A stretch of DNA of 64,000 nucleotides from assembly GCF_014202695.1 (NCBI RefSeq), contig NZ_JACHHH010000004.1, positions 62,001 to 126,000 of the forward strand, given 5' to 3'. This document shows positions 16,930 through 25,010 of this stretch, one piece after another. The DNA comes from Oribacterium sinus. Lineage in GTDB: Bacteria; Bacillota; Clostridia; Lachnospirales; Lachnospiraceae. Position 1 is the first letter of the stretch, and each line of letters starts with the position of its first letter. The notes under the pieces are model-generated. The model was not told where the DNA came from and ran no database searches. It was given only the letters and a program-made list of their open reading frames with translations. A program made the translations under genes and the position numbers.

Positions 16930-17536
16930 ATTCTCTTTAGATATGGTAAGTATTCGGCTTATAACAGATAAAAAGCTATACTCTGATACTGCACTTACTT
17001 CTCCTGAAAAAGCCGTGGATCTTATCGGGCAAGAAATTGCATCATTTGATCGAGAAGCTGTTGCTATAATTAATTGCTCTACAGCCCTTAAACCTATTAA
17101 CGCTCATATTGTTTCGATTGGAAGTATAGATACATCCATTGTATCTCCAAGAGAAGTACTTAAAGCGGCTATTTTATCTAATGCTGCTGGTTTTATCCTT
17201 ATGCACAACCATCCATCAGGTACTTTAAAACCATCAAAGCAAGACTTTATAATGACTGGAAATTTATTCTTTGCCGGTGAATTAATGAGTACTCACTTGA
17301 TTGATCATATTATAGTTGGTTATAATAATGGAAAACTTGATTTTCATTCATTCACACAACATGACGAATTTAATATTGCTAAAGAAGCTTTCAAACAATC
17401 TAGTAGTTTTGCTAACTATTTTAGAGAGCCTTCTCAAAACAATATTGTTAAAGCATCTAAGAATCTTTCAGAGGTACTTTCTAAGTATAAAAGCAAAGAG
17501 CCACATCAAGCTTCTGGGAAAAAAGAACATATATAA
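16919..17536 (+). CDS. RadC-like JAB/MPN-domain protein
   Basis: A 205-residue protein with the RadC-type JAB domain (PF04002). The metal-binding signature FILMHNHPSGTLKPSKQDF contains the HxHPSGxxxPSxxD motif, and the upstream Glu is in IGQEIASFDREAVAII. Members on mobile elements often sit near the integration or transfer genes, but their role is unsettled. The start at 16919 was chosen because GAGGTAGGAAAT lies directly before it; the frame opens 21 bp earlier without a ribosome site. It overlaps the previous gene. Confidence 0.85.
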   Translation: MNDKFSLDMVSIRLITDKKLYSDTALTSPEKAVDLIGQEIASFDREAVAIINCSTALKPINAHIVSIGSIDTSIVSPREVLKAAILSNAAGFILMHNHPSGTLKPSKQDFIMTGNLFFAGELMSTHLIDHIIVGYNNGKLDFHSFTQHDEFNIAKEAFKQSSSFANYFREPSQNNIVKASKNLSEVLSKYKSKEPHQASGKKEHI

Positions 17537-17611
17537 TATATTTACAATATAGAAAATATGTTATATTATATATATAACATATTGAACATATTTAAAAGAA
17601 AGGAGCTTAAT

Positions 17612-17803
17612 ATGGGAAAGGATTTACAAGATTATCCAAAGAATGAAAATGGTGAAACCCTTATGACAAAAAAAGAGTTAGTAGACTACTTTAATAGCAA
17701 GCCGGTGGATGAAGATATATATTTAAACATTTCTTTTTCTGATGAGAAGCAAACTTTTGATCAGGAATTCACACAAGAAGAAATAAGTAAGATATATAAA
17801 TAG
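17612..17803 (+). CDS. Small hypothetical element protein
   Basis: A 63-residue acidic protein beginning MGKDLQDYPKNENGETLMTKKELVDYF. AAAGGAG is placed at the right distance, which fixes the start at 17612. It follows an AT-rich dyad region (17532-17590) that resembles the one before the integrase. No family recognised. It could be a regulator or excisionase-like factor by size and place only. Confidence 0.6.
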   Translation: MGKDLQDYPKNENGETLMTKKELVDYFNSKPVDEDIYLNISFSDEKQTFDQEFTQEEISKIYK

Positions 17804-17826
17804 TTTCATCTAATTGAATTGGACGA

Positions 17827-17857
17827 ATAGACTCGGTACTGGACTGAGTCTATTTTT
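17827..17857 (+). terminator. Intrinsic terminator or attenuator within the transfer operon
   Basis: The arms ATAGACTC and GAGTCTAT enclose an 11-base loop and are followed by five T residues. It sits between two small genes, so it may lower downstream expression rather than end it. Confidence 0.7.
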
Positions 17858-17876
17858 ATATTATAAGGAGGAAATA

Positions 17877-18212
17877 ATGGCTAAGCTTAAAGAAAATGAA
17901 GAACAAAAAAACGCTCTTGAGAAAGTAAATATGAATATCAGGTATATTGACAGCTTACAAAAAGGATTGTGTAACCCCGTTATAAATATTGAGGTAGATA
18001 AAAAGATAAAGAGCCTGGCATTAGAAGAAACTATGAGAACATTTGTTATTAATAGCTTTATCAAATCATTGAAAAAAGATGTTAAAAGACTGTGTAAAAA
18101 ATTCTCATTTGAGCTTGAGGAGGAAGATTTTAAAATTTTAAATTGTGATTCTTCAAAAGAGCAGCCTAATGAAATTGAAAGCCAGGGTGAAGTAAATTCA
18201 GAAGAAGTTTAA
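17877..18212 (+). CDS. Hypothetical element protein
   Basis: A 111-residue mainly helical protein with a charged N-terminus (MAKLKENEEQKNALEKVNMN) and an acidic tail. A central run ALEETMRTFVINSFIKSLKK is amphipathic. AAGGAGG stands 6 bp before the ATG. It follows a hairpin terminator and precedes the coupling ATPase gene. No known domain is recognised. Confidence 0.6.
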   Translation: MAKLKENEEQKNALEKVNMNIRYIDSLQKGLCNPVINIEVDKKIKSLALEETMRTFVINSFIKSLKKDVKRLCKKFSFELEEEDFKILNCDSSKEQPNEIESQGEVNSEEV

Positions 18213-18286
18213 TATTATATATACAATATTAAAGCGCAATGTAATATATTAGATATATGATAAAATAGGAGAATGTAAAAGAGAAT

Positions 18287-19975
18287 ATGAACTGTCCTCA
18301 TGGAAGATCCACAAATATGTTACTGGGTGAAAATTTATCTATAACATATAATACTAATCCGTATAACAAAAAAAATATTCCTGCAAATGGATTGGGGTGG
18401 CTACATACATTAGTTATCGGTGGAACCGGAACAGGAAAATCCAGATATTATGTAAAGCCCAATATATACTCATTACCGACAGATCCGGTAACAGGAAAAG
18501 CAATATCTATGGTAATTACAGATCCGAAAGGAGAGCTGCTAAATGATTGTGGAACATTTCTAAAAGAACATGGGTATGAAGTTCGAGTATTTAATCTTTT
18601 TGAAATGAATAAAAGCGATTGTTATAATCCCTTTGCTTATATCAGAACTCAACAAGATATATCGGTTCTTGTTGGAGCAATTGTAGAAAATATGACAAAT
18701 GGCAAAGATCAAGGAGATCATTGGTCTACTACAGCTACGTACGTATTAACTTCTATTTGTTCCTATGTGTACTATGAGATAGATTATAGCGAAGCTAACC
18801 TTTCTTCTGTTGTATCGCTTCTTGAAACCTGGTCGCCTACAGATGATAAGTCATCTATATATGATGCAATAATGGAAGATTTAGAAGAAGAAAAAGGATC
18901 TGATCATCCGGCTCTTATGTACTACCATAAAATAACAGCTCGGGGAGAAGAACTTGGATCTATATTATCTACTGCATCAAAATGTCTGGGCGTATTTGCG
19001 CAAAGATCTATACGAATCATGACAAATACAGATAGTATGGAGCTTGACAAAATTGGTGATCGTCCGTCTGCGCTCTTTGTAATAACTCCTCCTGATACGA
19101 AGGTGTTTAATTTTCTCGTATCTTTAATGTATTCTCAGCTGTTTACTGTATTAACAAGCAAGGCCAATAAGGAATACAAAGATTTCGGGCAGACTTTACC
19201 ACATAAGGTTTGGATGATTCTTGATGAATTTGCTAACACGGGAAAGATACCAGAGTTTGATGTAAAAATCACTTTACTACGAAGTGTAGGAATATTTTGT
19301 TCCATCATTGTCCAGGCTCCGTCACAAATTGAAGCGCTGTACGAAAAAACAGCAGGAACAATAATGTCAAACTGTTCTATTACCCTTTTTTTAGGTTCTT
19401 CAGGAAATACTAGCAAGGATGATAGTGCTGCGAACTTTATATCTAAAAACTTAGATTATAAAACAATCAGAACAGAATCATATTCTATATCGTACCATAA
19501 AGGCGATAACACACCACAAATTAATACTTCCGTACAAGCACAAAAAAGAGAATTAATGACACCTTCGGAAGTAAAAAGAATGAAAAGTGATGAATGCATT
19601 ATTTTACTAGGTGGACAATTTCCGATTCTGACAAAAAAGCGACAGCAACTTGAGTCTTGCATGAATTACGATATAGCAAAAGAAATTAAAGACTCTCACC
19701 CTTCTTTTGAAAGACACACAAAAGATACATATCGCCTGGGGCGCTCATATTCTGAAGGAATTAGGAAAATACAAGATAAAGCCCGGGCTGAAGAAATAGC
19801 CTTTAAAGAAGAATTTGAAAAGATTGATGAGATGGAAAGAATGGATAGTAAAAATGCTGCGCAGCTAAGAAATTCAGTGGTTCCGCTAGAAAAGACTCCA
19901 AATCTTAAAGGGGTTGGAGGAATTGTGCTGCAGGAAGAAATTTATAAGGAGGAGGAATTAGAACCAGTATGGTAA
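18287..19975 (+). CDS. VirD4/TraG-type coupling ATPase lacking its N-terminal membrane domain
   Basis: A 562-residue type IV coupling protein of the TraG/VirD4 family; it delivers the relaxase-DNA complex to the secretion channel. Walker A is IGGTGTGKSRYYVKPN at about residues 43-58, followed by VITDPKGELLNDCG, and Walker B is KVWMILDEFANTGKIPEF. In the clostridial relatives the P-loop normally comes after two membrane helices and a conserved YGSARWGT-type linker, roughly 100 residues later than here. This protein has no membrane helix. The missing part appears to be encoded by the next gene, which overlaps its stop. Start codon choice: the ATG at 18287 follows AGGAG at a longer spacing. Confidence 0.92.
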   Translation: MNCPHGRSTNMLLGENLSITYNTNPYNKKNIPANGLGWLHTLVIGGTGTGKSRYYVKPNIYSLPTDPVTGKAISMVITDPKGELLNDCGTFLKEHGYEVRVFNLFEMNKSDCYNPFAYIRTQQDISVLVGAIVENMTNGKDQGDHWSTTATYVLTSICSYVYYEIDYSEANLSSVVSLLETWSPTDDKSSIYDAIMEDLEEEKGSDHPALMYYHKITARGEELGSILSTASKCLGVFAQRSIRIMTNTDSMELDKIGDRPSALFVITPPDTKVFNFLVSLMYSQLFTVLTSKANKEYKDFGQTLPHKVWMILDEFANTGKIPEFDVKITLLRSVGIFCSIIVQAPSQIEALYEKTAGTIMSNCSITLFLGSSGNTSKDDSAANFISKNLDYKTIRTESYSISYHKGDNTPQINTSVQAQKRELMTPSEVKRMKSDECIILLGGQFPILTKKRQQLESCMNYDIAKEIKDSHPSFERHTKDTYRLGRSYSEGIRKIQDKARAEEIAFKEEFEKIDEMERMDSKNAAQLRNSVVPLEKTPNLKGVGGIVLQEEIYKEEELEPVW

Positions 19976-20385
19976 AGAAGAAAAAAATTAGCATATGGAC
20001 TATTTCATATTTGATTATTCTTTTGTTAATGTCGCAGTGGTTTGCATCGCATCTTTCATTATGGGAAAGAAGTATAGGTAGCTTTGATATCTTACAATTA
20101 TCTTCTGTAGTTAATTACTTTGGCATTGTTCCATTTATACCAAAAATATTTTTCAATATTTTTGCTTTAGAAAAAACATCTTATTTGATTGTTTATTCTT
20201 GTTTTTTTATCTATCAAGTCCTATCCAGCTTAAAGGTAGAAAGACCAAAAGGAGACAAAGCTACAAAAGGTATAGAATACGGATCAAATCACTTTATGTC
20301 TAAAGTTGAAATAGCGGAGTATAAAAAAGAAAGAATGACGAAGGACTTTCCCTATAGCAGGGATTGCCGGATAGATGCATTTTAA
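19969..20385 (+). CDS. Membrane protein matching the detached N-terminus of VirD4
   Basis: A 138-residue protein with two hydrophobic regions (ISIWTISYLIILLLMSQWF; about residues 62-90), then a soluble part. Near residue 100 it reads KGIEYGSNHFMSKVEIAEY, which resembles the KGVEYGSARWGTAADIAPY-type linker that joins the membrane part to the ATPase part in clostridial VirD4 proteins. It overlaps the coupling ATPase stop by 7 bp (ATGGTAA), so both are made together. My reading is a coupling protein split into two genes with the order reversed. A competing reading is an unrelated small membrane protein. Confidence 0.7.
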   Translation: MVKKKKISIWTISYLIILLLMSQWFASHLSLWERSIGSFDILQLSSVVNYFGIVPFIPKIFFNIFALEKTSYLIVYSCFFIYQVLSSLKVERPKGDKATKGIEYGSNHFMSKVEIAEYKKERMTKDFPYSRDCRIDAF

Positions 20386-20401
20386 AAGAGAGGAAAAACA
20401 A

Positions 20402-20767
20402 ATGAAAACAGTTAATGTAGTAAAGAAGATTAAAAGAGACATTGTTAGTAAAATTGAGAGATTTGTATTGATATTTTCCATAATTGGATTTAATCTATGT
20501 ACAATAGTCTATGCGGAAGATAATAATGAAATTATCAAAGGAACTGTCACTGACATATTTAATTTTATACAGGTCGGATTTTTCATATCCGCCCTTATAA
20601 CCGGATTGATGGCAGGCAAAAGCTATAGCGATTCTCAAACAAACGACGATCCCGGCGCGAATAAAGCCTTTAGAGGATTGGTTACATCTGCTTTGGTTCT
20701 TCTAGCTATAGCTATTGGTGTGACCGTATTTAGGGATAGAATCATCAAAATTATAATCAAGGAATAA
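20402..20767 (+). CDS. Small pilin-like/Maff2-type membrane protein
   Basis: A 121-residue protein with a signal-like N-terminus (FVLIFSIIGFNLCTIVYA followed by E-D) and two further hydrophobic segments, IQVGFFISALITGLMAGKS and LVTSALVLLAIAIGVTVFR. This is the layout of VirB2/TrbC-type pilins and of the Maff2-type proteins in clostridial elements. The frame opens at 20375, but the ATG at 20402 has AGAGGAAA before it. It lies between the VirD4 pieces and the VirB6-like gene, the normal place for such a subunit. Confidence 0.72.
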   Translation: MKTVNVVKKIKRDIVSKIERFVLIFSIIGFNLCTIVYAEDNNEIIKGTVTDIFNFIQVGFFISALITGLMAGKSYSDSQTNDDPGANKAFRGLVTSALVLLAIAIGVTVFRDRIIKIIIKE

Positions 20768-20784
20768 AACATCAGGAGGTATTT

Positions 20785-21117
20785 ATGATTACCTTAGCCA
20801 TATATTTTGTAATATACTTAATTGTTGTATTAATTCCATATTTTTTTCTTTCTGATGTATCTAAGGCTTTATTTGGAATAGAATTTCCACAACCATCAAT
20901 GGGACTATTGTTTCTGAGCTTTTTGTTTTTTCCCATTATTATAAAGCTATTAAAAATTTCATTCAAAATTTTAGTAGCTGCTATTACTTTTCTTCTTGCT
21001 GGCTTTATTTCAATTTTAACTTTTCCGCTTAAAGAAGATAATGTAAAATCAAGTGAAGTATTGGAGCTTAAAGAAGATGAAATACCCATTGAAATTAGAG
21101 ATTCCGTTCTAGAATAA
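20785..21117 (+). CDS. Small transfer-operon membrane protein
   Basis: A 110-residue protein made mostly of hydrophobic segments: LAIYFVIYLIVVLIPYFFL, then MGLLFLSFLFFPIIIKLL and ILVAAITFLLAGFISILTF. A short acidic tail follows. A good CAGGAGG precedes the ATG. It starts 17 bp after the pilin-like gene and ends before a hairpin terminator at 21151. No family is recognised; position suggests a channel or scaffold part. Confidence 0.6.
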   Translation: MITLAIYFVIYLIVVLIPYFFLSDVSKALFGIEFPQPSMGLLFLSFLFFPIIIKLLKISFKILVAAITFLLAGFISILTFPLKEDNVKSSEVLELKEDEIPIEIRDSVLE

Positions 21118-21150
21118 ATGGATTAAGACTTTTTCCTGTTAAATGATAAA

Positions 21151-21184
21151 AATAGATTCTGCCTAGAAGCAGAATCTATTTTTA
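21151..21184 (+). terminator. Intrinsic terminator before the VirB6-like gene
   Basis: The arms AATAGATTCTGC and GCAGAATCTATT form a 12-bp stem around a short loop, and T residues follow. The next gene begins 20 bp later, so this may be an attenuator. Confidence 0.75.
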
Positions 21185-21203
21185 TTTTCAAAAAAGGAGG
21201 TTT

Positions 21204-22409
21204 ATGCTAAGAATTTTAGAAAATCTTTGTTTGTCATATAAAGACGAAATAAAAGGGCTGTATAGCACTAAGCAGCTTAGTCTTCATAAACATAGAACTT
21301 TTAAATCATCATTGATTTTAGCAGTTATAGTAAGTGCGTTAATTTTATTTGGAGTTCGTGCTATGACTTATGCTGCAGAAGATGATGCTAATTTTTTTGT
21401 CACTAGAGATGAGACAGAGGGAAGTATCATTAAACCGGTAGAGAATGATTCTACAGAGACTAAAGATGAACTTACAGGCGCAGAAAAATTTATTCAGAAT
21501 ACTATGCTGGGGACTATTCTTTCTACCGAGGAAGAAGATGCATTTATGGCTCCGGCTACTCTTTTAAAAAACTCATACGGCTACTTGAATTATGCCATGA
21601 CAGGGGATGGTGGTGATACAACTATGGATGGTGCAGCTGATTTTGAAGGCCTTACCAATCTTGATTTTTATAAATACATACAAGGGTTTTCTCTAATACT
21701 TATGTTTACCCTGTTTTTTTATGAACAATCAGAAGAGTATATTGGAAATTTTGGAGACGTTTCTGTAGAAAAAATAATTCGGCCGTATTTAAAGTTAATT
21801 CTGGCCGTATTTTTTATATTTAATATTCAAAAACTACTTTCGGGATTTTTACTTTTATCCAAAGTGTTATGTGAAAGCATTTCTTTAAGTCTATCTTCCG
21901 GGCAAATTACTATAGTTGATCAATTAAAAGACCAGTTGACACAAGAAATGGGATTTAATAGGGGAAAAGGTCTTTTAAGTAATGTTAAAAATATTATACC
22001 ATTTTTATCTGCAATAATTATGCTAGCTGGACCATATATAGTAGCTCAAATTACAAATGTTGGAATGTTTTTTGTGGCTTTCCGGAGACTGTTAGAGCTT
22101 GCATGCCTAACTTTGTTTGCTCCTTTTGCTTTTTTTGATATCTACAAAGGCGCAAATTCTCAAGCCCTTCGTTTTATAAGAGGTTATTTAGGGATATGTT
22201 TTCAGGCGGCTGCAATAATGGCAGTTTTAGCGGTTTCTTCCATAGCTTGTGGAGTTGTTTTTCAGCAATATTTTGGCTCTATTGATACAACAAAAGGTGC
22301 AGTAGATATATCAAAAGTAGCCTGGACAATGGTGGCAATTAAACTTGCTCAACTAACTACCGTAGGAGGAACAGCGCAAATAACAAGAAAAATATTTGGA
22401 GGGGACTAG
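21204..22409 (+). CDS. VirB6/TrbL-like polytopic channel protein
   Basis: A 401-residue inner-membrane component of the type IV secretion system. A first helix (SSLILAVIVSALILFGVRAMTYA) is followed by an extracytoplasmic acidic part of about 90 residues. Five or six helices come after it, including IQGFSLILMFTLFFY, LILAVFFIFNIQKLL, IIPFLSAIIMLAGPYIVAQI and AAAIMAVLAVSSIACGVVF. This layout and the position between the small pilin-like gene and prgI fit VirB6/TrbL. AAAGGAGG precedes the ATG. Primary sequence of the family is poorly conserved, so the call is from layout and context. Confidence 0.75.
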   Translation: MLRILENLCLSYKDEIKGLYSTKQLSLHKHRTFKSSLILAVIVSALILFGVRAMTYAAEDDANFFVTRDETEGSIIKPVENDSTETKDELTGAEKFIQNTMLGTILSTEEEDAFMAPATLLKNSYGYLNYAMTGDGGDTTMDGAADFEGLTNLDFYKYIQGFSLILMFTLFFYEQSEEYIGNFGDVSVEKIIRPYLKLILAVFFIFNIQKLLSGFLLLSKVLCESISLSLSSGQITIVDQLKDQLTQEMGFNRGKGLLSNVKNIIPFLSAIIMLAGPYIVAQITNVGMFFVAFRRLLELACLTLFAPFAFFDIYKGANSQALRFIRGYLGICFQAAAIMAVLAVSSIACGVVFQQYFGSIDTTKGAVDISKVAWTMVAIKLAQLTTVGGTAQITRKIFGGD

Positions 22410-22414
22410 GCATT

Positions 22415-22699
22415 ATGGATTTTGATATGAAAGATTTTGAGGAACTTAAGCAAGATATAAACTTAACAAGGGATCAACTTGAAGACTTAAACAACTTGAG
22501 AAAAAACGTGCGTGAATTGCAGAGAATTCGTGATGAGGCTACAAAAGATATTGCAGAAATATATTCGCATTTATTAGACGAAGGCCTTTATACCGGGGAA
22601 GTCCTAACTGAGATTCAATGCTTTTTTCAAAACTTGGGTAAATCGAATTTAGCTGAAAATGATTCTAATGTGGAGGACAAATTAGATGGCAAGCAATAG
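22415..22699 (+). CDS. Small coiled-coil transfer protein
   Basis: A 94-residue soluble, acidic protein. Residues 5-45 (DFEELKQDINLTRDQLEDLN and on) look like a coiled coil. It starts 5 bp after the VirB6-like gene and overlaps the start of prgI by 14 bp, so it is part of the tightly packed channel block. No family recognised. Confidence 0.6.
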   Translation: MDFDMKDFEELKQDINLTRDQLEDLNNLRKNVRELQRIRDEATKDIAEIYSHLLDEGLYTGEVLTEIQCFFQNLGKSNLAENDSNVEDKLDGKQ

Positions 22700-23144
22700 T
22701 TTTGAATATGGAGTTCAAAACATTAAATATGATGGTCAGAGGACTTCTATTCCTAAAGAAATTAACAACGTCAAGGACAAATTGGTAGGGAATTTCTCCA
22801 TTAGAGAATGTTTTTTTATAGTAACTGCCATAGTTGTTTTTTATTTTACTTTAAAGCTTTTTTCAGGTATTTCTTACTTAAAGGAATATAGTTTAATCAT
22901 ATCTGCAATATTGTCCCTTATTCCAATTGGCATAGGATTTTATAAGGTTAATGGATTTACTATGTCAGAATTGTTTTTATTTCTTAACGTGAATCTCAGG
23001 TTAAGTAGCCCTAGCCGTTATCCTACTATGAGAAATGAATATGAAAAGTTGGAGGCTATTCATTTTTCTAAGCAAAAGAAATTCAAGGAGAAATGGAGAT
23101 TTCGCAGAAAGAAATTGAAATTTACCAAAGCAAGAGGGAGGTAA
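22686..23144 (+). CDS. PrgI family protein (type IV secretion component)
   Basis: A 152-residue protein of the PrgI family (PF12666), which comes directly before VirB4 in Gram-positive conjugation operons. The N-terminus carries the family-like RTSIPKEINNVKDKLVGNFS, and two helices follow (CFFIVTAIVVFYFTLKLF and YSLIISAILSLIPIGIGFY). The C-terminus is basic. GTGGAGGAC precedes its ATG. Its stop overlaps the next start as TAATG, so translation is coupled. Confidence 0.85.
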   Translation: MASNSFEYGVQNIKYDGQRTSIPKEINNVKDKLVGNFSIRECFFIVTAIVVFYFTLKLFSGISYLKEYSLIISAILSLIPIGIGFYKVNGFTMSELFLFLNVNLRLSSPSRYPTMRNEYEKLEAIHFSKQKKFKEKWRFRRKKLKFTKARGR

Positions 23145-25009
23145 TGATGTTTCCTTTTAAGAGAAAACATAAAATTAAACCGCTTAAAGGCTATGTTCCA
23201 GTAAAGGGATTTTATCAAGAACTGAATATATTACAAACAGATTCCGGGTTTAGTAAGTTATTTAAAATTAAAGAGATAGATGAACTATGTCAGAAGAAAT
23301 ATGAGGATAAGTTATTAGAATATTTCTTGCTTTTTCTAGAAAAGGTTAAAGGGAAAAAGTATAAAACCAAGCCATTCATTCAGATTTATTCACATGAAAA
23401 ATCTACTTACATTTTATGTAATCTTGATATGAGGTATGTTGAAGATGCGGAACAGATATTTTTGGAATGTGAGGATCAAGGATTAAACGTGGTTCCTTTA
23501 ACTGAATGGTTTTCGCTTATACAATCTCATTTTAGAATGATGGATAGGACAGATTCCTTTCAGATTGGAAAAAAATTCTATTTAAGAGACTTATCTCCTA
23601 TGCCATCGGACATTGTTGAAAAAGAGAAGGATAATCTTTTTAAATCTTTATCTCTTAACAATAAATACGTGAAAACAGTTATGATAGATAGCTTTCCGGA
23701 AATCCTTTCTCATGCCTTTTTGACAGAAATCTTAAAACTAGGGACAACAATATCTATATTTTGCAATGCAGTAGATGAAGAAGTTTGTATTGCTGAGCTA
23801 AAAAAAGGTTCTTTATCTCTCCCTGAAGAGAAAGTCACTATATTACAAAAAGAGCTGGAAACAAAATCTTTATATAATCTGCAGATATATATTAGTATAG
23901 TCGGAGAATGCGAAGAGGATGTAAAAAAACAATTTATGGCATTAAAGGAAATGGCAGCATCTTTTGCAGTTAAGATTAATAGTTTAAATACGCAGCAAAC
24001 TAAAGCTTTTTGTTCTTCAAGCCCTTTGGGGAAAAATTATATATCTTCTTTTAAAGCAATTAGCAAGGAAAGAATTCTTTCTTTTTTTCCATTTTCTTAT
24101 ATTCAGCACTACGAAAAAGGCGTTTATTATGGAAAAGATGAATATGGAAGAAAGATTTACTTTGACAGGATGTCTACCAAGCTAAATGGATTTTTATTAT
24201 CCTCCAATCGCAGCACACTGCTAAGAACTATTAAAGAAGAATGTAAATACTTCTTGCAAAATGGAAAGAGAGTAGAAATTTATACAACACAAGAGATTTC
24301 TGAGTTGGGAGAATTTTCTTCTATTCAATATCCTGGAACTTTATTTTCCGGAGTGCAGGAAGTAGATAGAGAAATTCTTCGGTATGTTACAAGAAAGATT
24401 TTTGGTTTTCAAGGTCAAATAAAGCGAGAGCATAAAGAGATTTTTAACAGAATAATTGATGGATTAGATAATATTTCATTTTCTGCTTTTAAAGAAAGAC
24501 TTAAAGACGAATCTATTACCTTATACAAAAGAATTGAATTTCTTTCTCTTCAAAGTGAGGTTATAGGAAATTCTAACGTAGATGCGGTGGTACGCATTAT
24601 TGGAGCAAAATCTCAATCAAGTTATGAGAAAGTTGCAAGAATGTTTTCTGCTATCGCAGATTCTAAAGCAGATGCCGTTTATATATTAGACGGAGAAGAG
24701 CTTGTCGGAACCAATCTTCCGGATATTTTCTTTAAGAAAGATTTTTTATTATCGATCTGTTCTTTAAGAAGTAGAGATACCAATGGAAACAAAAAAATGC
24801 TGGATTCAACGAATTTTTCTCATCATATAAAGGCTGCACCTTTTTTCCAAATTGGATATTTAGACAGTCAAGATAGAGTGGCTTTAAACCGTGTTTTTTC
24901 CTTTAACAAAAAGCAGAAGATGAGTATTAACGATCCGTCTGAAAATACCGGGATTTATCGCTTTCAAGATTTTATAAAGACATACTATAATACCGGGAAA
25001 GGAGATTGA
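23144..25009 (+). CDS. VirB4-like protein without a P-loop (probable inactive paralog)
   Basis: A 621-residue protein that follows the VirB4 layout but lacks a Walker A motif. The run ISKERILSFFPFSYIQHY and then KGVYYGKDEYGRKIYFDR aligns with the region just before the P-loop in VirB4. The P-loop slot, about residues 345-366, reads LNGFLLSSNRSTLLRTIKEE, with no GxxxxGK(S/T). A Walker-B-like place near residue 510 reads VYILDGEEL. The true VirB4 gene follows 1 bp later. Start at 23144 overlaps the prgI stop behind GGGAGG. I infer a structural or regulatory VirB4 partner. It could instead be a decaying duplicate, but the frame is intact over 1.9 kb. Confidence 0.72.
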   Translation: MMFPFKRKHKIKPLKGYVPVKGFYQELNILQTDSGFSKLFKIKEIDELCQKKYEDKLLEYFLLFLEKVKGKKYKTKPFIQIYSHEKSTYILCNLDMRYVEDAEQIFLECEDQGLNVVPLTEWFSLIQSHFRMMDRTDSFQIGKKFYLRDLSPMPSDIVEKEKDNLFKSLSLNNKYVKTVMIDSFPEILSHAFLTEILKLGTTISIFCNAVDEEVCIAELKKGSLSLPEEKVTILQKELETKSLYNLQIYISIVGECEEDVKKQFMALKEMAASFAVKINSLNTQQTKAFCSSSPLGKNYISSFKAISKERILSFFPFSYIQHYEKGVYYGKDEYGRKIYFDRMSTKLNGFLLSSNRSTLLRTIKEECKYFLQNGKRVEIYTTQEISELGEFSSIQYPGTLFSGVQEVDREILRYVTRKIFGFQGQIKREHKEIFNRIIDGLDNISFSAFKERLKDESITLYKRIEFLSLQSEVIGNSNVDAVVRIIGAKSQSSYEKVARMFSAIADSKADAVYILDGEELVGTNLPDIFFKKDFLLSICSLRSRDTNGNKKMLDSTNFSHHIKAAPFFQIGYLDSQDRVALNRVFSFNKKQKMSINDPSENTGIYRFQDFIKTYYNTGKGD

Positions 25010-25010
25010 G

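Noticed and set aside
16919-17536. House-keeping radC gene
   Set aside because: It lies inside the conjugative element, is shorter than chromosomal RadC and lacks the N-terminal helix-hairpin-helix part, so it is an element-borne relative.
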